NCBI GenBank assembly: GCA_000320545.1 | Contig: ADNK01002759.1 | Coordinates: forward strand, 1-22,500 | DNA from: Bigelowiella natans CCMP2755 | Lineage: Eukaryota > Cercozoa > Chlorarachniophyceae | Length of the DNA stretch: 22,500 bases | Direction: 5' to 3' | In this document: positions 18,741-22,500 of the stretch, piece by piece | How the letters are laid out: every line of letters begins with the position of its first letter | Numbering within the stretch: the first letter of the stretch is position 1 | Translations under genes and position numbers: made by a program | Notes under the pieces: model-generated | The model's database searches: none | Told to the model about the DNA's origin: nothing | Seen by the model: the letters and a program-made list of their open reading frames with translations, nothing else

Positions 18741-21020
18741 TCAACCCTCACGCTGAATTTGCTTTTCTGTTGGTCGGCTACTATCCTGTAAGCTGCTTTC
18801 TGGGAGTCGAGCAGATTCTGGCATGATCCTGAGCATTTCATTCTGGCATTTACGAAGCCCGCTCTTACCGTATAAGTTCATTTCCGTATCCATTCCTTCC
18901 TTCGTCGCTGCCGTCAAATTTCTAACTCTACTAGCTTGAGAGGTAGGCTCCGGGAGGGGGGTCCCAGCTCTTCCAGTCCTGGATCCTTTTCGTTGCTGTC
19001 CTTCCCATTTCTCTGCCGATAGGGAGGCTAAGGCTGCATTCCGTAAGAGTTTGTTTTGCCTTGTTCGTGAGCTTTTTCTGGAAGAATTTTGCCCACTGCT
19101 ATGAAGATTGTACTTGCCATTAAAAGAAAGAACAGCAACATGGTCCTGTTCGTGTGGGGTGTTGATTGCCTTCTGCATTTCTAGCGGCCTTTCTGGTAAA
19201 ACTTCTCGCTTCTCAGGCGGTGTAGTCGGTCGTCGCGACATTGATTGGATTCTGGATAAAACAGAGGGAGAAGAGGCAGCCTTTCCGTGCAGCTTTCTTC
19301 CTCTGCTCCCAAGCTCAAGTCTATTATGCTGTCTAAGCTTGACTTTATTTCTTTTCGATGCGCGTCTCAAGACGGTATTATGAAAATCGAATTCGGCCTC
19401 CCTTATAATAATAAACATCGTGACTAAAGCTATCATATAACGAAGTTCTCTGGAGAAATGATGTAAACGACTACAATGATCCTACAACACGTATAACTAC
19501 AACGTATACTTCAGAGCAAAATACCATTGTTTCCTACTGAATTGCGACTTTCTCTCCATTATGCGTTTGCTAATAATCTGATTAGTATCATATACCCGTA
19601 CAATCTCTGTTACTAGCTTAGTTGTGTGTGGAAGGGGGGATGGGGGTGGGTTGGTATGGACAATATTTTCAGAGAGATCTAAGTTCAACACACATGTATA
19701 TGTATATGTATATGTAATATTATAATATTTATATTTATTGATATTCTCATTTACATTACTTTATTTTCCTTGGCAATTTTCTCCTGTCTCTTCTTACGAT
19801 GCCATGAAAGGGCTATTATGAGTCTTCTACGCTCTTCATTCTGGAACGCCTTGTCTATCAGTAAAATGGAAAACGTATCGCTGGAGGTGAGAGCTATACA
19901 AATGAAACAGTAATATCGCACGATTCATTACAACATTTTTCATTATATCCATCTATATGGTTGATATTAAAAGCAGCAATTACCTTTTTCAGAAGGTCGC
20001 ATTAAGATTTCCTCGATTTTTTGGTTTTTCATGCGGTTTTCATGGTATAGCCTACGTGCGATGTCCTCCTTTTTGTACTGCGGAAGAGGTCATAAGTGTA
20101 AGAATAAAGAAAAGATGATGCGGGAATATGAGCCTAATCGGGTTAAAGCATAGGGAGGCAAAAAGGGAGATGGATGCGGAATAACTAATCGATGCTAGCA
20201 AGACGTTTAGCACAAAATTAAGTAGAATTCTGACTAATTTACATGTTTTATTCATTGATCTCCATCATCATTGAATACGAAGTACTTTAGAGTGTTTCCT
20301 GAAGCGGCAGGTGAGAGCTCTTTGTGTTTTGTCATGGGTAGTAAGAGTAGTCTTCATTCTACGCAGTTTGTCAAGGTGCATTTTTATTAGAGCTTCTCGA
20401 TGCGCCCTCTGATTGTCCGAACGTGAGAAATCTACAGGAGGAATACCCTACACAAAGATCGCAGATGATTTTTAGAGGAAGAATGTGGCGCCCTCGCCAT
20501 TTCATCCAAAAAAGTTTGTCTTGGTCAAACATAGCATACTTTCATGAATGGGTAACACTGCGCCAAATTTACATCCTTTGTTCGTCAACCCGTGATCATT
20601 ATGCTCATTATTTCATGTCACCTAACTGGTCGCACCTGATAAATTTCGGGGATTTTGCAGTCCCACCTCACTCTCCATTGGGTGCTCTCAAGCTTTTCAG
20701 GACGGCTTTGAGAAAGATACACCTCTGCGTTCTCTCTTCTTCTTTTAAGATCCTGCTGGTTTCGCTCTATAAATGCTGCCATTTTCTTTGAAGGTGGCCG
20801 CTTCGACTGCACTATAAGCCCTCTGAGAGAATGTTCCCCATCACCCAAGAAGATTCTGGTATTTTCTGCCTGGGCAGTTCCCAGTCTTCTGTCTGTCTTT
20901 TGTTTCATAAGCACTTTTGCTCTGTCTTGTGGTGAAGAAGCTATTCGATGTGAGTAGATCTAGTAGCCGGCTGAAGAGACAGCGATACTACATCCGACGG
21001 TAGATAGTAGCACCGTACAT
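18741..21020 (-). CDS. Basic coiled-coil protein, unknown function
   Basis: Seven-exon model with matching phases: 21020-21014 (ATG TAC G), 20940-20672, 20447-20286, 20077-19984, 19893-19760, 19616-19525, 19401-18741 (TGA), giving 472 residues. The two ends are less certain than the middle because exon 1 is only 7 nt. Helical charged segments include IERNQQDLKRRRENAEVYL, IPPVDFSRSDNQRAHREALI, EDIARRLYHENRMKNQKIEE and KAFQNEERRRLIIALSWHRK. The RRRLIIALSWHRKKRQ stretch loosely recalls an IQ-like amphipathic helix. The C-terminal 220 residues are Ser/Arg/Lys-rich and low complexity, with RKSSRTRQNK and SMSRRPTTPPEKRE, probably disordered. There is no signal peptide, membrane segment or known catalytic motif. 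A cytoskeletal or axonemal role would fit the composition but is not shown. I do not recognise the family. Confidence 0.68.
19696..19716 (-). repeat. TATATG hexamer repeat in intron
   Basis: About three and a half TATATG/ATGTAT units in the 19759-19617 intron of the coiled-coil gene. Confidence 0.7.
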
Positions 21021-21097
21021 TCAAAACGTTTTCTTACACGCAGAGGTAGTCAACGTAGTCGTTCGATGAGAATACATGTACCCATGTTATCGAAGAG

Positions 21098-21379
21098 ATG
21101 ATGACGGAGATCATCCACGGAATGAGAGATGAAAGCACAAAGCGGCAATTTAGGAAAGCCTTCAACTCTTTGCGACATCTGAATTACGATGTCGCATGCC
21201 TTTGTGACGATTCGTTACGCGTGCGCATCAAGCGTTCGATGATGGTTTATCTCATAGGTTTAATCATGGGGACGACGATGCCAGCGTTTCTGCCGTTATT
21301 AAATTGGGCCGCCACTACCGGTGATTCACTCCTTTTCTCGGAGGATTCTCTTCGAGATTTTCTCGAGATTATGAAATAA
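21098..21379 (+). CDS. Possible small one-helix membrane protein
   Basis: An uninterrupted 93-codon frame starting ATG ATG. An N-terminal charged helix (KRQFRKAFNSLRHLNYDV), a hydrophobic stretch (MVYLIGLIMGTTMPAFLPLL) that could cross a membrane, and an acidic C-terminus (LFSEDSLRDFLEIMK, stop TAA) give a plausible small protein. It starts 77 bp from the divergent coiled-coil gene and ends 223 bp before the leuB-type start. No homologue is recognised. It could also be an upstream frame or exon of another transcript, or chance. Confidence 0.38.
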   Translation: MMTEIIHGMRDESTKRQFRKAFNSLRHLNYDVACLCDDSLRVRIKRSMMVYLIGLIMGTTMPAFLPLLNWAATTGDSLLFSEDSLRDFLEIMK

Positions 21380-21602
21380 TATCGAGAGATTATCAGGAGA
21401 TTGCAACATGTGCGTATTCCATGCGATCGCGTGGCGTCTACGTCGTCGACGCAAGTCGGGAGAAAGTTAGTGAAAACTATGACATTGGTAAGAAGTTTTC
21501 CGCATAAAAATTTATCTATTTTGATTGCTAATTACTTCGGTAGCACTGCTTCTAGATACATCCCCCCCCTAGCACAACACGATACAGTTTTCAAGCTCTA
21601 GA
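21380..21602. promoter_or_regulatory. Short spacer upstream of leuB-type gene
   Basis: 223 bp without a supported exon. A frame at 21401-21601 is open, but no ATG in it splices in the needed phase to the next gene. The 5' UTR and promoter of the dehydrogenase gene are probably here. Confidence 0.35.
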
Positions 21603-22456
21603 ATGTCTATGATCCCTTCTTCAAGTCTCAGGTTCTGTACTATTTACATGTATTATTTAAGTATATGTTCAATGTTCAGCGTGTTGCTTAATCAACGATG
21701 TTGTGCTCTGCAGGCGTTTGCTCTGTCGCTCATTCTCGACTACGGCTTCCACGAAGAAGATTGCCGTTCTCCCAGGTTAACCGAGACTGCAGATGTACTG
21801 TGCGGACAATGACAAAACAAAAAATTGAAATAGAGCATGAATAGCAAGATCTTAAAAACATATGGTATTATCATCAGGTGATGGCATGGGACCTGATGTT
21901 ATGGCGGAGGCACTGAAAGTGCTCTCAGCCGTTGAAAAAAAGTCAACGAGCAACATTACATTCGAGGTCATGATGCAGTTCTCTAATAACTTGAAATAAT
22001 AATTACTGTGGATAAGCGATGAAGATACAGCGGTCGATACGCACTGAAAACGCACTGTTCTTGGTCGCAATGCTCTGAGAATTACAATAATAATAATGAG
22101 GCAGAGGGATAAAACGCTATATATTAATTCTTAGACAAAGGAATATCCTATCGGCGGAGCTGGATGGGATGCATGTGGCGACCACTTTCCAGAGGTAGCG
22201 TATCACCACATTTCCATAGTAATCGTCACCACAACCCCCCACCTCCTCACATCACTAGCAGTACACCAAGGAAGGAGGGAGGGGGGGTGAACAGGAAGAA
22301 TGATGATCATCGTAGTTTCCCTTGGCAGCCACGCCTTTGTTGCTATGTATAGCTGATCCAAGTAGAAATATGTTGGTAAACAACTACCAGGAGACTAAGG
22401 TCGGATGTGAGGGCGCAGATGCTATTCTGTTTGGATCTGTAGGAGGCCCAGGTGCT

Positions 22457-22492
<36 letters not shown>

Positions 22493-22500
22493 GTTTGCAT
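21603..22500 (+). CDS. 3-isopropylmalate dehydrogenase, organelle-targeted (5' part)
   Basis: Exons 21603-21631, 21714-21775, 21878-21966, 22135-22194 and 22391-22451, then a GT donor at 22452. The gene runs off the window, so only the first 100 residues are visible. It begins MSMIPSSSLRRLLCRSFSTT, basic and Ser/Thr-rich with no acidic residue, a typical mitochondrial transit peptide (a plastid one cannot be excluded). The mature start KKIAVLPGDGMGPDVMAEAL is the nucleotide-binding signature of the isocitrate/isopropylmalate dehydrogenase family. YPIGGAGWDACGDHFPE and GADAILFGSVGGPG are the IPMDH-type continuation. The enzyme oxidises and decarboxylates 3-isopropylmalate to 2-ketoisocaproate with NAD+, the third step of leucine synthesis. 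Catalytic Tyr/Lys and the metal-binding Asp residues lie beyond the window. NAD-isocitrate or tartrate dehydrogenase is a less likely reading. Confidence 0.88.
22457..22490 (+). repeat. (ATC)n microsatellite at intron start
   Basis: About eleven ATC units begin six bases into the intron after 22451 of the leuB-type gene, next to the donor GTGCTATCATC. The intron continues past the window end. Confidence 0.9.

Noticed and set aside
19108-19383. A 91-codon + strand frame
   Set aside because: It is antisense to the long last exon of the coiled-coil gene, which has better composition and splice support.

Overview
The window is nuclear DNA from a unicellular eukaryote, most likely an alga or another free-living protist. 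Nearly every gene is split by short GT-AG introns, mostly about 40-165 nt, that join in consistent phase. The gene content is purely eukaryotic: a nucleolin-like RRM protein, a CCDC124/Lso2-type ribosome factor, a RasGAP-like/VPS9 endosomal GEF, and an organelle-targeted 3-isopropylmalate dehydrogenase of leucine synthesis. The sequence does not let me name a lineage. All Trp positions I checked use TGG, and likely stops include TAA, TAG and TGA, so the standard code is assumed.

Layout. 1-709: C-rich start, then no gene. 710-2490 (-): gene with a DEK C-terminal-type domain and a polyalanine tract. 2491-3598: repeat-bearing intergenic DNA. 3599-4712 (-): zinc-finger and coiled-coil protein. 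5030-12124 (+): a 7-kb gene of about 25 exons ending in a clear VPS9 domain and carrying a RasGAP-like segment, so resembling GAPVD1/GAPex-5/RME-6. 12125-13079: intergenic DNA with CATGCTAG palindromes. 13080-16078 (-): nucleolin-like protein, for which a complete 13-exon, 355-residue model could be built. 16784-17704 (+): single-exon CCDC124 homologue with an extra helical module. 17705-18740: intergenic DNA with a tandem repeat, a hairpin and one copy of a dispersed 30-mer. 18741-21020 (-): unrecognised basic coiled-coil protein, 7 exons. 21098-21379 (+): possible small membrane protein. 21603-22500 (+): leuB-type gene cut by the window end.

These are independent housekeeping loci rather than a pathway cluster. 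Two have ribosome or nucleolus roles (nucleolin-like, CCDC124) and are divergent neighbours across 705 bp. The VPS9 gene is divergent from the zinc-finger gene across 317 bp. I saw no CRISPR array, tRNA, rRNA, transposase or recognisable complete mobile element.

The main oddities are these. Several places in the VPS9 gene and the zinc-finger gene have coding continuing only after a +1 shift, an in-frame stop or a putative 13-29 nt intron. Most introns of the nucleolin gene carry a microsatellite. The CCDC124 homologue has an inserted module. Intergenic spacers share short repeats. No clearly new multi-gene system is visible.
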